Program-made: the position numbers and the translations under genes
Notes under the pieces: model-generated
What the model saw: the letters and a program-made list of their open reading frames with translations, nothing else
Databases searched by the model: none
What the model was told of the DNA's origin: nothing
In this document: piece after piece, positions 1-9,180 of the stretch
Layout: every line of letters begins with the position of its first letter
Position numbering within the stretch: position 1 is the first letter of the stretch
Assembly: GCA_002347025.1 (NCBI GenBank)
Contig: DEAE01000016.1
Span: 72,840-136,839, forward strand
From: Acidobacteria bacterium UBA2990
GTDB lineage: Bacteria; Acidobacteriota; Vicinamibacteria; Vicinamibacterales; UBA8438
Direction of reading: 5' to 3'
Length of the DNA: 64,000 nt

Positions 1-20
1 ACCAACTGAACTACGACCCC
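1..20 (-). tRNA. 5' end of a tRNA gene, cut by window edge
   Basis: Read on the minus strand, these 20 bases begin GGGGTCG, then TA at positions 8-9, then GTTC-AGTTGGT. This is the usual layout of an acceptor 5' strand, the U8/A9 linker and the D arm. The anticodon lies outside the window, so the amino acid cannot be assigned. It sits downstream of tRNA-Val on the same strand and is probably co-transcribed with it. Confidence 0.6.
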
Positions 21-92
21 GCGTCGTAGGGTTCAACAAGTGGCACCTCGGACGCCAATTATATCCGTTGCGGCGGTCCAGGGTCAGTGGAC

Positions 93-168
93 TGGTGGGC
101 GGTACAGGACTCGAACCTGTGACAACCGGCGTGTAAAGCCGGCGCTCTACCAACTGAGCTAACCGCCC
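93..168 (-). tRNA. tRNA-Val (anticodon TAC)
   Basis: On the minus strand a 76-base cloverleaf starts GGGCGGT and closes with ACCGCCC, discriminator A and an encoded CCA. The D arm is AGCTCAGTTGGTAGAGC and the T loop contains GTTCGAGTC. The anticodon stem CCGGC/GCCGG encloses loop TTTACAC, giving anticodon TAC, which reads valine GUA. It is the first of at least two tRNA genes on this strand. Confidence 0.95.
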
Positions 169-205
169 AGCTCCTTAATCCTGTGCCACAACCAGACTAA
201 GGTTC

Positions 206-234
206 ATTATAGTGCAGATAAGGATTCCTGAGAA
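206..234 (-). promoter_or_regulatory. Sigma70-type promoter for the tRNA-Val transcript
   Basis: On the minus strand a perfect TATAAT (206-211) lies 17 bases downstream of TTCTCA (229-234), which matches the -35 consensus at four of six positions. The implied start near 199 leaves a leader of about 30 bases before the tRNA 5' end at 168. The -35 element directly abuts the end of the upstream gene. Confidence 0.6.
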
Positions 235-792
235 TTAACCTACTAGAACAACCTTGGCTGCCAGCAGGGCTAGGACCGCTACGAAACCAAACACCGATCG
301 AACCTCCCCATTACGGCGCGCCCTCGAAAATGAAAACCGCCGTAGGTCATTCGCTGTCACACCCGATGCGTAGCGCTCATAGGCTGGTCCGAATTTTGTC
401 CGCAGGTTCGCCTCCTCTACTCGCGCCGCTGTCGACAGCAAACCGGCAACATACAGCAAGATCAGCACTGAGGCGCCCATGTGCCTAGAAGCAACTGCAA
501 AAGCTGCCCCCAAAAGACTCGAGCCAACATAAAGCGGATGCTTCATCCATCTATACGGGCCCGAAGTGGTTATCTCGACGCCTTTTTCAAGATGTCCTGC
601 CGCCCAGAACCGTAGACATTCCCCAACAAGTCCAATCCCCACAGCAAAAGCCAACGAAGGCCAAGAAGGCTGTGCCAGCCAAAACCCAGCAACCGCGAAG
701 CCAAAACCCAGAGCAACTCGCAAGCGCAACACTTTTATGAACCACTTAGGAGCCGGCACAGCATTCACATCGGTGATAGGTCCGGAAGGCAT
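235..792 (-). CDS. Isoprenylcysteine carboxyl methyltransferase (ICMT)-like membrane protein
   Basis: A 185-residue integral membrane protein of the ICMT/phospholipid methyltransferase family. Several hydrophobic segments surround the family motif GPYRWMKHPLYVG at residues 78-90, followed by a conserved acidic stretch ending KFGPAYERY that forms the SAM-side pocket in this family. Bacterial members act on unknown lipid or small-molecule acceptors, because bacteria lack prenylated CaaX proteins. It is the last gene of the lipid A/heptose run, 14 bases after waaC, so a role in envelope lipid modification is a reasonable inference but is not shown. Confidence 0.75.
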   Translation of the reverse strand: MPSGPITDVNAVPAPKWFIKVLRLRVALGFGFAVAGFWLAQPSWPSLAFAVGIGLVGECLRFWAAGHLEKGVEITTSGPYRWMKHPLYVGSSLLGAAFAVASRHMGASVLILLYVAGLLSTAARVEEANLRTKFGPAYERYASGVTANDLRRFSFSRARRNGEVRSVFGFVAVLALLAAKVVLVG

Positions 793-806
793 CTTAGGTT
801 CGTTTT

Positions 807-1820
807 CTATAGATCGGCGAGCCGTCGCACGATAGCAGCAGTCACGGCACCAACCGTAATATCCTCAAGGCACCACTGACTAACCTGGCAGCGACGACGA
901 TAGTGGCACCTACATTCCGCAAAACGCGACACCGTGCTGTTATTCTCCAACCATGGACCGTTTCGAAGAGGGTCTGTTGGGCCATGGAGGCCCACCACAG
1001 GCGTTCCTAGCGCAGCCGCCAAATGGGCAGGCCCGGTATCCCCAGAGACCACCAACCTAGCTTCCCGGAATATAGCCGCCAGGTCCGCTATCCGGGTAAC
1101 TGGGGCTAATTGTGCTGCTCCACCAGACCCTGCCACAACAGCCTCGGCCACTGAGCGCTCCCCTACGCCCCAAGTAACAACCGACAATAGCCCAAGCTCC
1201 CTCCTGAGCCACTGCCCAACTTCGCCAAATCTTTCAGGAGGCCACCGCTTGTTAGGCCAGGCTGCCCCAGGATTCAATACGACAAACTGGGCAAAACCTG
1301 TAATTGCTCCCTTCGCGCGCAGCTGCTCGAGCGCAGCCGATTCAGGGACCTCGAGGGGAAATCTCACCGGGACCGTTTCTGCTCCCAATGCAGCCGCAAG
1401 GGCTAAATTCTTTTCGATGACATGTCCTGGCTGCACCGGACCACTTGTTTCCGTATAGCACAACCTCGCCGCCGCTTCGCGTAGATGAGAAGCGTCAAAA
1501 CCGACAACACGAGGAGCCTTACTCAATCGCGCAACAACCGCCGACTTGACCAATCCTTGCACATCAATCGTCACATCATAGGGCTCGCGCAGCAATGAAG
1601 CCCTTAGGTCTTTGATTCTGAACCACAGCGGCAAAGAGTTCGTTTTTAAAACGATCCGCCTATCGATAACTGGCACCAAATCCAACAGTTCCGCATATCG
1701 CTCATCAGCAACCCAACCGATTCGCGCCTTCGGGTAACGGGCCCGTAGCGCCGCCGCTACAGGCAGGGCTTGAATGATATCCCCTAAGGCACCGAGACGA
1801 ACAATGAGAAACCCCTGCAT
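807..1820 (-). CDS. waaC: Lipopolysaccharide heptosyltransferase I (GT9)
   Basis: This 337-residue cytoplasmic GT9 enzyme is predicted to transfer heptose from ADP-heptose to Kdo of the LPS inner core. The N-terminus IVRLGALGDIIQALPVAAAL is the usual first beta-alpha unit. The ADP-heptose binding loop is D261-TGPAHLAAALG, followed by GLHGPTDP. A cysteine-rich tail (CRCHYRRRC...C, about 303-317) is common in the wider GT9 family. It follows hldC by 15 bases within the heptose gene group. WaaC is preferred over WaaF because a closer WaaF match lies at 3431; acceptor specificity is inferred. Confidence 0.82.
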   Translation of the reverse strand: MQGFLIVRLGALGDIIQALPVAAALRARYPKARIGWVADERYAELLDLVPVIDRRIVLKTNSLPLWFRIKDLRASLLREPYDVTIDVQGLVKSAVVARLSKAPRVVGFDASHLREAAARLCYTETSGPVQPGHVIEKNLALAAALGAETVPVRFPLEVPESAALEQLRAKGAITGFAQFVVLNPGAAWPNKRWPPERFGEVGQWLRRELGLLSVVTWGVGERSVAEAVVAGSGGAAQLAPVTRIADLAAIFREARLVVSGDTGPAHLAAALGTPVVGLHGPTDPLRNGPWLENNSTVSRFAECRCHYRRRCQVSQWCLEDITVGAVTAAIVRRLADL

Positions 1821-1835
1821 GCGCGCCTAATGGAT

Positions 1836-2342
1836 TTACCCGTTTTCGATTGCTCGGACTTGGGCAACTAGATTTCGGGTCGAGTGATCCTTATTACCAG
1901 GGATAATGACCGTACGCCCACCATAGGCACGCACAACGTCTCGCTCCGGCACGGTGTCTATGGTGTAGTCTGGCCCTTTACAGTGAACCTCAGGTTTAAG
2001 GATCGACAGCAGCCGATGAACAGTCAGATCGTGAAATACGACGACGTAGTCCACTACCGCTAACGCGGCGATAAGCTCAGCTCGATCGGCCGCAACATGA
2101 ACAGGGCGCCCGTGCCCTTTCAGTTGCTTAACAGAAGCATCGCCGTTCACTGCAACAATAAGTCGGTCGGCTTGGGCAGCCGAACCCGTCAGATATCGAA
2201 CATGACCCACATGCAGAACGTCGAAACAACCATTCGCAAAGGCAATCGTCCGACCTTCCAGGCGATCAGCACGTACCTTTACCAAGAGTGCTTCCTCCCC
2301 AAGAACAGCTGACGGCGGAATTCCATTCCCATCTCCGGTCAC
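1836..2342 (-). CDS. hldC: D-glycero-beta-D-manno-heptose 1-phosphate adenylyltransferase
   Basis: A 168-residue nucleotidyltransferase of the cytidylyltransferase fold, equivalent to the C-terminal half of fused HldE (RfaE2). It adenylates heptose 1-phosphate with ATP to give ADP-D,D-heptose. The signature GCFDVLHVGHVRYL places HVGH at residues 44-47, and the C-terminal substrate loop contains PGNKDHSTRNL. Its ATG overlaps the hldA stop by four bases (ATGA), so the two halves of the HldE function are translationally coupled but encoded separately. Confidence 0.88.
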   Translation of the reverse strand: MTGDGNGIPPSAVLGEEALLVKVRADRLEGRTIAFANGCFDVLHVGHVRYLTGSAAQADRLIVAVNGDASVKQLKGHGRPVHVAADRAELIAALAVVDYVVVFHDLTVHRLLSILKPEVHCKGPDYTIDTVPERDVVRAYGGRTVIIPGNKDHSTRNLVAQVRAIENG

Positions 2343-3388
2343 GCCAAGTCTCCATCAATTGCGCCCTGTAGTTCCTCTGAATTTACGGTCGCTGTGCCAC
2401 GCTTCATCACTACCAAACCACCGGCATAGTTAGCGAGCAGGGCAGCCTCAAGATATGAAGCGCCTACGCTCAATGCCACTGCCATAGTTGCGATCACGGT
2501 GTCACCGGCACCGGTCACATCAGCCACCTCATCGGATCCATAGATAGGAATATGCTGAGTTGGTCGACTAGGTTGAAACAACGCCATTCCACGACTGCCA
2601 CGGGTAATCAGGGTTGCAGACATCCTCGTTTTTTCAAGAAGCGCTCTCCCCGCCCGCTCAAGCGCTGCTAAATCATCGCCAATCGCAGTCCCGAGAACGT
2701 GCTCCACTTCTGACTCATTTGGAGCAGCGACCGTCACCCCACGATACCTGAGGAGCCCATACCGCGAATCCAGCAGGACTGGAGCAATCGGTCGTCTCCC
2801 GCGCCGAGGCAGGTGACGCTTCATGCCGGCAACAAACTCCGGCGTAATCAATCCGCTCCCATAATCAGACACAATGACCGCGTCACACTCGGCTACAGCC
2901 GACGCCGCAGCCCGGCCCACAGCCGCCCTGATTTCTGGAGTAATCGGTGAACCATCCCGATCAATCCGAACCACCTGCTGCCTCGCTGAATGTACACCCC
3001 CAGCCAAGATTCTAGTCTTGGTGGGGGTCCGATAACCCTTTGGCCTGAGGAGTCCTGCCCGTACGACGCGTCGAGGAAAATTTTGACGAAGTCGACGTCC
3101 CACCTCATCGTCACCAACGAGTCCAGCCAATCGAACCGCCCCACCTAATGTAGCAACGTTCTGGGCTGCATTACCTGCACCACCTGGACTCACTTCGGTA
3201 GAATCGTACTTCAGGATCAACACAGGAGCCTCCCGGGAAACACGATCGAGACTTCCATAGATAAACTGATCAGCTATCAAATCTCCAACCACCCCGATTC
3301 GAGGCCGACCGAACGAGGTGATCAAATGAGTTAAACGGCTATGCAACTCACCGTCGTTTGAACCTGAATACACTGAGGAACCAATCAT
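2339..3388 (-). CDS. hldA: D-glycero-beta-D-manno-heptose 7-phosphate kinase
   Basis: A 349-residue PfkB/ribokinase-family kinase corresponding to the N-terminal half of HldE (RfaE1). It phosphorylates heptose 7-phosphate at C1. Visible features are the N-terminal GVVGDLIADQFIYG, the GGAGNAAQNVATLGG glycine motif, and the catalytic GAGDT at about 293-297. It overlaps hldC by four bases and follows waaF by 42 bases. A CGGAGA ribosome site lies upstream of the chosen ATG. The isomerase, phosphatase and epimerase steps (gmhA, gmhB, hldD) are not in this window. Confidence 0.88.
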   Translation of the reverse strand: MIGSSVYSGSNDGELHSRLTHLITSFGRPRIGVVGDLIADQFIYGSLDRVSREAPVLILKYDSTEVSPGGAGNAAQNVATLGGAVRLAGLVGDDEVGRRLRQNFPRRVVRAGLLRPKGYRTPTKTRILAGGVHSARQQVVRIDRDGSPITPEIRAAVGRAAASAVAECDAVIVSDYGSGLITPEFVAGMKRHLPRRGRRPIAPVLLDSRYGLLRYRGVTVAAPNESEVEHVLGTAIGDDLAALERAGRALLEKTRMSATLITRGSRGMALFQPSRPTQHIPIYGSDEVADVTGAGDTVIATMAVALSVGASYLEAALLANYAGGLVVMKRGTATVNSEELQGAIDGDLA

Positions 3389-3430
3389 CTCGTAGGTAAT
3401 CTCCGGTGGAAATCTAGGTTCAACATGAGG

Positions 3431-4495
3431 TCAGTCCAACAGTCGAGAACGGGCTTCAATCGAAGAAGTTAACTGACTTGCCACTGCTTGAAACACTTGC
3501 TCCTCAGAGATTTTCGTCATGCAGCGGTGGTCGATAGGACAGTCTCGAAAGAAACAGGGCCGACACCATACAGGAGTGAACAAGATCTTGTTTGAGCCCA
3601 ATGGCGCAGTCAGACGGTCATCAGTGGGACCAAAAATGGCAGTCACTGGCACTCCTAGTGCCGCAGCCAGATGCATCGGGCCAGAATCACCAGAAACGAG
3701 CACGCGGCAGCAGGCAAGCAAGCCTATCAATTCAGAAAGGCTAGTTTGACCGATCAAATTCACCACTCGCCGGCACGTCCCAAGCTGATTACCCGCTGCT
3801 ATTTCGGATTCTATCGCATAGCCAGCATCACGATCGTGGGAATCTCCCAACAGCAAGACCGTCGCGTCAAACTCGCGAGACAACCGCAACGCCACGGCGG
3901 CATAACGCCCGGGCATCCACCGTTTCGCGTGTCCGTATGCAGCCCCTGGTGCAACGCCAATTAGAGTTCTGCTTTGATCACAACCCTCAACTGTGAGACG
4001 CACGCGAGCTTTTTCGATCATGCGAACAGAACCTGCTAAATGTGGCTTAGGAGCAACCGGATCGATCCCGAGACCACGTAACAATTCCTGATAACGAACT
4101 GCCTGATGTAACACCGATGAACCTCTAGAGCTAAGTGTTACTGCCCTAGTCAACAACTTTCGCCGCCACTGGCTCGAAAGTCCCCAGCGTTCGGGGATAC
4201 CCGCACGCCACGCAGCCCAAGCCGCCCCGAAGGAATTTGGAAGCAGCAGGACCATATCGAAGGACCCTTGCCGCAACGTCTCAATCTCAGCAAACAGCCG
4301 TCGACGGTGACCACCCTTTCGGTCTAGAGGAATAACCTCGTCTATTGCGGGAAGAGTTGAGAGCAGAGATCTTAGCCGGCTTGGAACAGCCGCTGCTAAG
4401 ACTGAACCAACAAAATGAACTCGTAGCGCTTCGAAGACAGGAAGCGCCATAACAACATCACCAAGCCAGTTCGGCATCCTTACTAAAACACGCAT
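3431..4495 (-). CDS. waaF: Lipopolysaccharide heptosyltransferase II (GT9)
   Basis: A 354-residue GT9 glycosyltransferase predicted to add the second heptose of the LPS inner core. The start MRVLVRMPNWLGDVVMALP is a close match to the WaaF family N-terminus, which is why the ATG at 4495 is preferred to an in-frame GTG 12 bases upstream. The ADP-heptose pocket is SGDSGPMHLAAALGVP followed by IFGPTDDRLTAP. The C-terminal cysteine cluster CRPCFFRDCP is also typical of WaaF. It sits between lpxL and hldA on the same strand. Confidence 0.87.
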   Translation of the reverse strand: MRVLVRMPNWLGDVVMALPVFEALRVHFVGSVLAAAVPSRLRSLLSTLPAIDEVIPLDRKGGHRRRLFAEIETLRQGSFDMVLLLPNSFGAAWAAWRAGIPERWGLSSQWRRKLLTRAVTLSSRGSSVLHQAVRYQELLRGLGIDPVAPKPHLAGSVRMIEKARVRLTVEGCDQSRTLIGVAPGAAYGHAKRWMPGRYAAVALRLSREFDATVLLLGDSHDRDAGYAIESEIAAGNQLGTCRRVVNLIGQTSLSELIGLLACCRVLVSGDSGPMHLAAALGVPVTAIFGPTDDRLTAPLGSNKILFTPVWCRPCFFRDCPIDHRCMTKISEEQVFQAVASQLTSSIEARSRLLD

Positions 4496-4537
4496 ATCGT
4501 GGATCACAACGCTGTGGGCGATTATCGCATCCCCAGG

Positions 4538-5512
4538 TCAGCGCTCACCCCGTCCCCCAACCTTCTCCGAACAGAGAGTCTGTTCAATTGGCGACTGGTC
4601 TATCCGCCAACGTCGATGCATCCAGAGCCACAGCTGGGGATAGCGCCGTACGTAGGTCTCAAGCACATCACTACAGCGCTGGGTAAAGTCGAGAACAGCC
4701 TCTGGACTCTTGGGATCTGGCATCTCTACCGGGGCCTCATAAATCATCCGGTAACGACCACCCGGCAACGGGAGGGCAAAGACTGGAATCACTGGCACCC
4801 CTGTATGCAAGGCAAGTGCAGCAATAGTCGATGTTGTGGCTGCCGGCCGACCCAAGAACTGAACGACCACCGCGCTCCGATCCTGAATATGTTGATCAGC
4901 CATGACTCCGATTGACTGATGCTCAATCAGGGCACGCAAAAGACTACGAACAGCACCTTGACGCGGCACAACCCGTGTTCCTATTCTTGCCCTCATATGA
5001 CCAATCATCGATTCCAACCACGGATTATCAAGGCTGCGAGCCACCATAACAACCTGGCCAAATTTGGCTGCATGCACCATGATCTGCAATTCCCAAAACC
5101 CAAAATGACCACCACAAAAAATCACCCCTCGCCCATCCGCCAACGCCTGCTCGACCCGATGACCTCCTTCGATTTCCACCAATTCCATCATCTGTTTCAC
5201 TGGCATCGTGTCGAACCTAAGGAGATCCAGGGCATGGCGACCTAGAGTAAAAAAAGCTCTTTTAGCAATCAACCTACTTTCGCCAGCCGAAAGATCAGGA
5301 AACGCCGCCCGCACGTTGTTTACGGCAGTCTCTCGACGTCGATGGTCAAAACGATGAAATATCGCCCCAACACCAACGCCCAAAACCAAAAGGCACCGCC
5401 TTGGCATGAGCCTTACCGCAAGCCGTAGCATCACGACAAACAGATACTCCAGTCGATAGCGAACTGGTCGGTATCGACGTTGCGAAGTTGATGTCTCTGT
5501 AGTCACCGACAT
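4538..5512 (-). CDS. lpxL: Lipid A biosynthesis late acyltransferase (LpxL/HtrB family)
   Basis: A 324-residue inner-membrane acyltransferase predicted to add a secondary acyl chain to Kdo2-lipid IVA or its equivalent. The catalytic HX4E motif is H136-FGFW-E141 within a GGHFGFWE segment, and a hydrophobic N-terminal segment (about 22-53) anchors the protein. Length is normal for the family. The start overlaps the end of lpxK by ten bases, which supports one transcript. Which secondary chain is added (LpxL, LpxM or LpxP role) cannot be told from sequence alone. Confidence 0.85.
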   Translation of the reverse strand: MSVTTETSTSQRRYRPVRYRLEYLFVVMLRLAVRLMPRRCLLVLGVGVGAIFHRFDHRRRETAVNNVRAAFPDLSAGESRLIAKRAFFTLGRHALDLLRFDTMPVKQMMELVEIEGGHRVEQALADGRGVIFCGGHFGFWELQIMVHAAKFGQVVMVARSLDNPWLESMIGHMRARIGTRVVPRQGAVRSLLRALIEHQSIGVMADQHIQDRSAVVVQFLGRPAATTSTIAALALHTGVPVIPVFALPLPGGRYRMIYEAPVEMPDPKSPEAVLDFTQRCSDVLETYVRRYPQLWLWMHRRWRIDQSPIEQTLCSEKVGGRGER

Positions 5513-6543
5513 CCCGCTGTACCCCTGTCAGCAACGATCCGACTAGCAAGAAAAGACCTAAGATCCCCGTCAGAGTCCACCCGGAAGGTTAATGGCATGG
5601 CCATTAGCGGAGGTTTAAACGGCTGCCACGCTTCAAGGCGAACAAAATCCTTCTCGGTAGTCACAATGGCCTGCGCCTGGACCGCTATCGCAGCTTCCTG
5701 GAAACGCTTTGCATCGTTCCTGGTATAAGGATGGTGGTCAGACACCGTTTCAGCCCGAACCAAGTTGAGGCCTAATGCTCGAACATCTTCAAAGAATCGT
5801 TCAGGTCTGGCAATACCGGCAATCGCCATCACACAAGTTCCAGGGTCTAGAGCACGGGTCCCGGATCGACCTGGCCAAGTCAGTACAGGCTGACTAACCT
5901 GTCGCCGCACCGCAAATAAACCCTCTGGATGAAAACGCTCCTCTAACCACTGCCGGTGCTTCTCGGATACGTCCACCAAGAACACGGCGTCGGCATAGCA
6001 CATCGTGGCGAGCCGTTCCCGAAATGACCCCGCTGGCAGCACATTGGAATTAGTAAAGTCCGTCTCAGACATCACCAGCAAGTCAGCGGTTCTTCTGAGC
6101 TGAAAGTGCTGAAACCCATCGTCGAGTAGATGAACCGTAGCCCCGAGGTGTGTCTCGGCTAGTCGGCCAGCTAAATAGCGGTCTGAAGCCACCACAACAG
6201 CAACGCCATCAAGTGAACGTGCGAGCATCATTGGCTCGTCACCAGCTGTCGCTAGGTCACCCACAATCCTATCGGCAGAGCGAACCACAGTGACCCCTTC
6301 GACAGGGTTAGCCCTTCTGTAGCCACGGCTCAGCACAGACGGCCGTTCCCCCATCGAAACCAGAGTTCTAGCCAGGTAGGCCGTTAGAGGAGTCTTCCCA
6401 CTCCCGCCCACAGCGAGCGCACCAACACTGATGACTGGTTGAGTCAATCGCCGGCTGGCGTGTGATCGCAATCGATACCACTGTCGCCGTTGCCAAGCAA
6501 CAGCACCATAGACCTTGCTCAGCGCTCGCAATACAGGTTTCAT
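5503..6543 (-). CDS. lpxK: Tetraacyldisaccharide 4'-kinase
   Basis: A membrane-associated P-loop kinase that phosphorylates the 4' position of the lipid A disaccharide using ATP. The Walker A segment VGGSGKTPLTAYLART lies near residue 46. A downstream DDGFQHFQLRR motif matches the LpxK catalytic Asp/His region, and the C-terminal VTTEKDFVRL is also conserved. About 346 residues from the ATG at 6543. An in-frame TTG at 6555 would add four residues; neither start has an ideally spaced ribosome site. It lies between kdtA and lpxL. Confidence 0.88.
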   Translation of the reverse strand: MKPVLRALSKVYGAVAWQRRQWYRLRSHASRRLTQPVISVGALAVGGSGKTPLTAYLARTLVSMGERPSVLSRGYRRANPVEGVTVVRSADRIVGDLATAGDEPMMLARSLDGVAVVVASDRYLAGRLAETHLGATVHLLDDGFQHFQLRRTADLLVMSETDFTNSNVLPAGSFRERLATMCYADAVFLVDVSEKHRQWLEERFHPEGLFAVRRQVSQPVLTWPGRSGTRALDPGTCVMAIAGIARPERFFEDVRALGLNLVRAETVSDHHPYTRNDAKRFQEAAIAVQAQAIVTTEKDFVRLEAWQPFKPPLMAMPLTFRVDSDGDLRSFLASRIVADRGTAGCR

Positions 6544-6601
6544 CTCTCCTGGCAATCATTCGGATTAATAGACACAATCCACTCAAAAACAGTTCATTCC
6601 A

Positions 6602-7978
6602 CTAGCAGCCACCCGAAGCCCCACTAGTCGGAGGAAACACCGCAGCGATCTCAGCAAGGCTGCGTTCTGTCGCCCCGCGCTGAGTCACCACCAAAGCCGA
6701 TGCAGCCGCTCCGAGAGCATCAGACCGAGCCGAATCGCTGAGAAGATCCCAAAGGGCCACTTCGAGCTCTTCAGGCGACTCTATTTGCCGAGCAGCGCGG
6801 TTCTCAAGGAAGAGTTCTGCTATTTCAGCAAAATTACTCATATACGGTCCGAACACGACAGGCTTGCCCCAAAGCGCAGGTTCAAGCACATTGTGCCCAC
6901 CTGAAGGAACAAGGCTCCCTCCCAAGAACACGACCGTTGCAATCTGAAAAAGGGTTGCCAATTCACCCACAGTATCTAGGACAACAACATCAGCCTCCGC
7001 CTGTTCATGGTGTGGCAACTCACTCCGTCGAATAGCTTTGAAACCACCATCTAGACACATGGCCAGTACATCTTCACTTCGCTCGGGGTGACGTGGAGCA
7101 ATAACCAAAAGCACTTGTGGAGCTCGCTGTTTAACCCGCGAGAACGCATTAAGGACGGACGCCTCTTCACCTGGATGTGTGCTGCCAGCAATCAGAATCG
7201 GTCGATTTGTCGCCATTCGGAATGCTCTTAATATTCCGTCAGGATTACCCGAATCACCAGCACTAAACTGAGCCCAGGCATCAAATTTCAAATTCCCAGT
7301 GACCGTGACATGCTGCGGTGCTGCACCGAGGCTAATCAGTCGATCTGAAGCAATCTTGCTTTGTGCACAACAACAGTCAACTTCCTGAAACACTCGAGTC
7401 AAGAATCGCCGAACCAGACGATACCGTGGATACGAACGGTCCGATATTCGGCCGTTGACCAACACGGTCTTAACCCCACGCCTGGCACAATGTCGCAACA
7501 AATTTGGCCACAGCTCTGTCTCTACCATGAGAAACAGCTCTGGTCGCACCTGGTCAAGTACCCGCTTCACGAACGGGGGTAAATCTAGAGGAAAGTAAAA
7601 TAGCCCATCGATCCCCTTCAGTGTAGAAGCCACTTCTCGCCCGGTCTTGGTCGTAGTCGACATCCACAAACGATGGTTCGGATAACGGTCACGCAGTGCA
7701 GGAACCAATGCCCTCACAGCAAGAACTTCGCCAACGGATACAGCATGAACCCATATCGAGATTTCCCTCTTTGGGTTTATCGCCACCGGAAGCTGCCCAC
7801 AACGTTCCACTAGGCTGCCAACATATTTTCGATGACGAACCGCAGCATAAATGACTCGTGGCGCAACGAGCACTGCATAGCAAACGATGGCCAGACTGTA
7901 GAGGAAGTACATGAATGGGGTGATTGTCGCCCCGACTCGGAACATTTTCGAGTATACGTTGAGGGGTTTGACCTCCAC
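6602..7978 (-). CDS. kdtA: 3-deoxy-D-manno-octulosonic acid transferase
   Basis: A GT30 inner-membrane enzyme that transfers Kdo from CMP-Kdo to lipid IVA. The conserved HAVSVGE (Glu near residue 84) and downstream VNGRISDRSYPRY, GSTHPGEE and GGHNVLEPALWGKPV motifs identify it. The listed start is a GTG at 7978. The family usually begins at a short hydrophobic anchor that here matches MYFLYSLAIVCYAVLV, so the true start may be an ATG at 7945 or 7912. It is the first gene of the envelope operon and is divergent from gapA. Confidence 0.87.
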   Translation of the reverse strand: MEVKPLNVYSKMFRVGATITPFMYFLYSLAIVCYAVLVAPRVIYAAVRHRKYVGSLVERCGQLPVAINPKREISIWVHAVSVGEVLAVRALVPALRDRYPNHRLWMSTTTKTGREVASTLKGIDGLFYFPLDLPPFVKRVLDQVRPELFLMVETELWPNLLRHCARRGVKTVLVNGRISDRSYPRYRLVRRFLTRVFQEVDCCCAQSKIASDRLISLGAAPQHVTVTGNLKFDAWAQFSAGDSGNPDGILRAFRMATNRPILIAGSTHPGEEASVLNAFSRVKQRAPQVLLVIAPRHPERSEDVLAMCLDGGFKAIRRSELPHHEQAEADVVVLDTVGELATLFQIATVVFLGGSLVPSGGHNVLEPALWGKPVVFGPYMSNFAEIAELFLENRAARQIESPEELEVALWDLLSDSARSDALGAAASALVVTQRGATERSLAEIAAVFPPTSGASGGC

Positions 7979-8060
7979 AAGGTGCTATCCATTACAATGG
8001 GATGATTATTGGCCTGTGAGAAAACCTTCCACTATTGAGAAATTCACCTAAGACGACGAT

Positions 8061-9068
8061 ATGGCGACACGAGTAGGAATTAACGGATTCGGCCGAATCG
8101 GCCGGAATATCATGCGGGCAGCCCGCAAAACGGACAACGTGGAGGTCGTTGCTGTAAACGACATCACCGACGCAGCTACGCTGGCACACTTGTTGAAGTT
8201 CGACTCGGTGCTTGGCAACTTAAGCGAGCACGTGGCAACAGACGGCGACGGCATTCGAATTGGCGATGAGCGATTTCAGGTGACCGCCGAGCGTGACCCC
8301 GGCAACCTCCCCTGGAAGGATCTAGGTATTGACCTAGTACTTGAATCAACCGGACTGTTCACCCATCGGAGCGATGCGACCAAGCATCTCGACGCAGGCG
8401 CCAAGAGAGTCATCATCACTGCACCAGCAAAAGAGCCAGACCTGACGCTGGTCCTTGGAGTCAACCACGATCGGTACGACCCTTCAAAGCATCGGATTAT
8501 TTCAAATGCATCATGCACTACCAACTGCCTTGCTCCTGTTGCAAAAGTGCTCCACGAGAATTTCGGTCTCAAGCGTGGGTGGATGACCACCGTGCACTCT
8601 TACACCAACGACCAAAAACTACTCGACCTGCCGCACAAGGACCTGCGACGAGCGCGATCGGCTGGACTCTCGATGATTCCCACGACGACCGGAGCTGCTG
8701 TCGCCGTCGGTGAAGTACTCCCAGAGCTACGAGGCAAACTCGATGGTATTTCGGTCCGTGTCCCGACACCGAATGTTTCGGTGGTTGATCTCGTGGCGCA
8801 GGTTGACAGCCAGACCACCACAGATGCCGTCAATGCAGCTTTCACCGCCGCCGCCAATGGTGCGCTGAGCGGCGTGCTTCAAGTTGTCACCGAGCCACTA
8901 GTGTCGATCGACTTCAAGGGCAACCCACACTCTTCCATCGTCGACTCTTCCTACACTAACGTCATGGATGGCGACTTCATCAAGCTACTATCCTGGTACG
9001 ATAACGAATGGGGCTATTCCTCTCGCTGTATCGACCTTGTCCAATTTCTCGCTGAACAGGGATTGTAG
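8061..9068 (+). CDS. gapA: Glyceraldehyde-3-phosphate dehydrogenase, type I
   Basis: A 335-residue cytoplasmic enzyme oxidising glyceraldehyde 3-phosphate to 1,3-bisphosphoglycerate with NAD(P). The Rossmann motif GINGFGRIGR is at residues 6-15, NDI follows the second strand, and the active-site segment SNASCTTNCLAP places the catalytic Cys at 152. The C-terminus WYDNEWGYSSR is canonical. It heads a co-directional gapA-pgk-tpiA-secG series and is divergent from kdtA across 82 bases, which must hold both promoters. The Asp-free NDI region does not settle NAD versus NADP preference. Confidence 0.96.
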   Translation: MATRVGINGFGRIGRNIMRAARKTDNVEVVAVNDITDAATLAHLLKFDSVLGNLSEHVATDGDGIRIGDERFQVTAERDPGNLPWKDLGIDLVLESTGLFTHRSDATKHLDAGAKRVIITAPAKEPDLTLVLGVNHDRYDPSKHRIISNASCTTNCLAPVAKVLHENFGLKRGWMTTVHSYTNDQKLLDLPHKDLRRARSAGLSMIPTTTGAAVAVGEVLPELRGKLDGISVRVPTPNVSVVDLVAQVDSQTTTDAVNAAFTAAANGALSGVLQVVTEPLVSIDFKGNPHSSIVDSSYTNVMDGDFIKLLSWYDNEWGYSSRCIDLVQFLAEQGL

Positions 9069-9180
9069 GCAACGCGGATCCGAAAAATAAACTACTAGGG
9101 TGACTGCAAGAACCCGCCAGGATAGAGATGCGAGAGTGCCAAACACCCATGTTCGTCACTGGGCGTGAGTACACCTAAAG

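Noticed and set aside
8009..8038. TTGGCC and TATTGA as a gapA promoter
   Set aside because: Only four and three of six consensus matches with an 18-base spacer; too weak to call.
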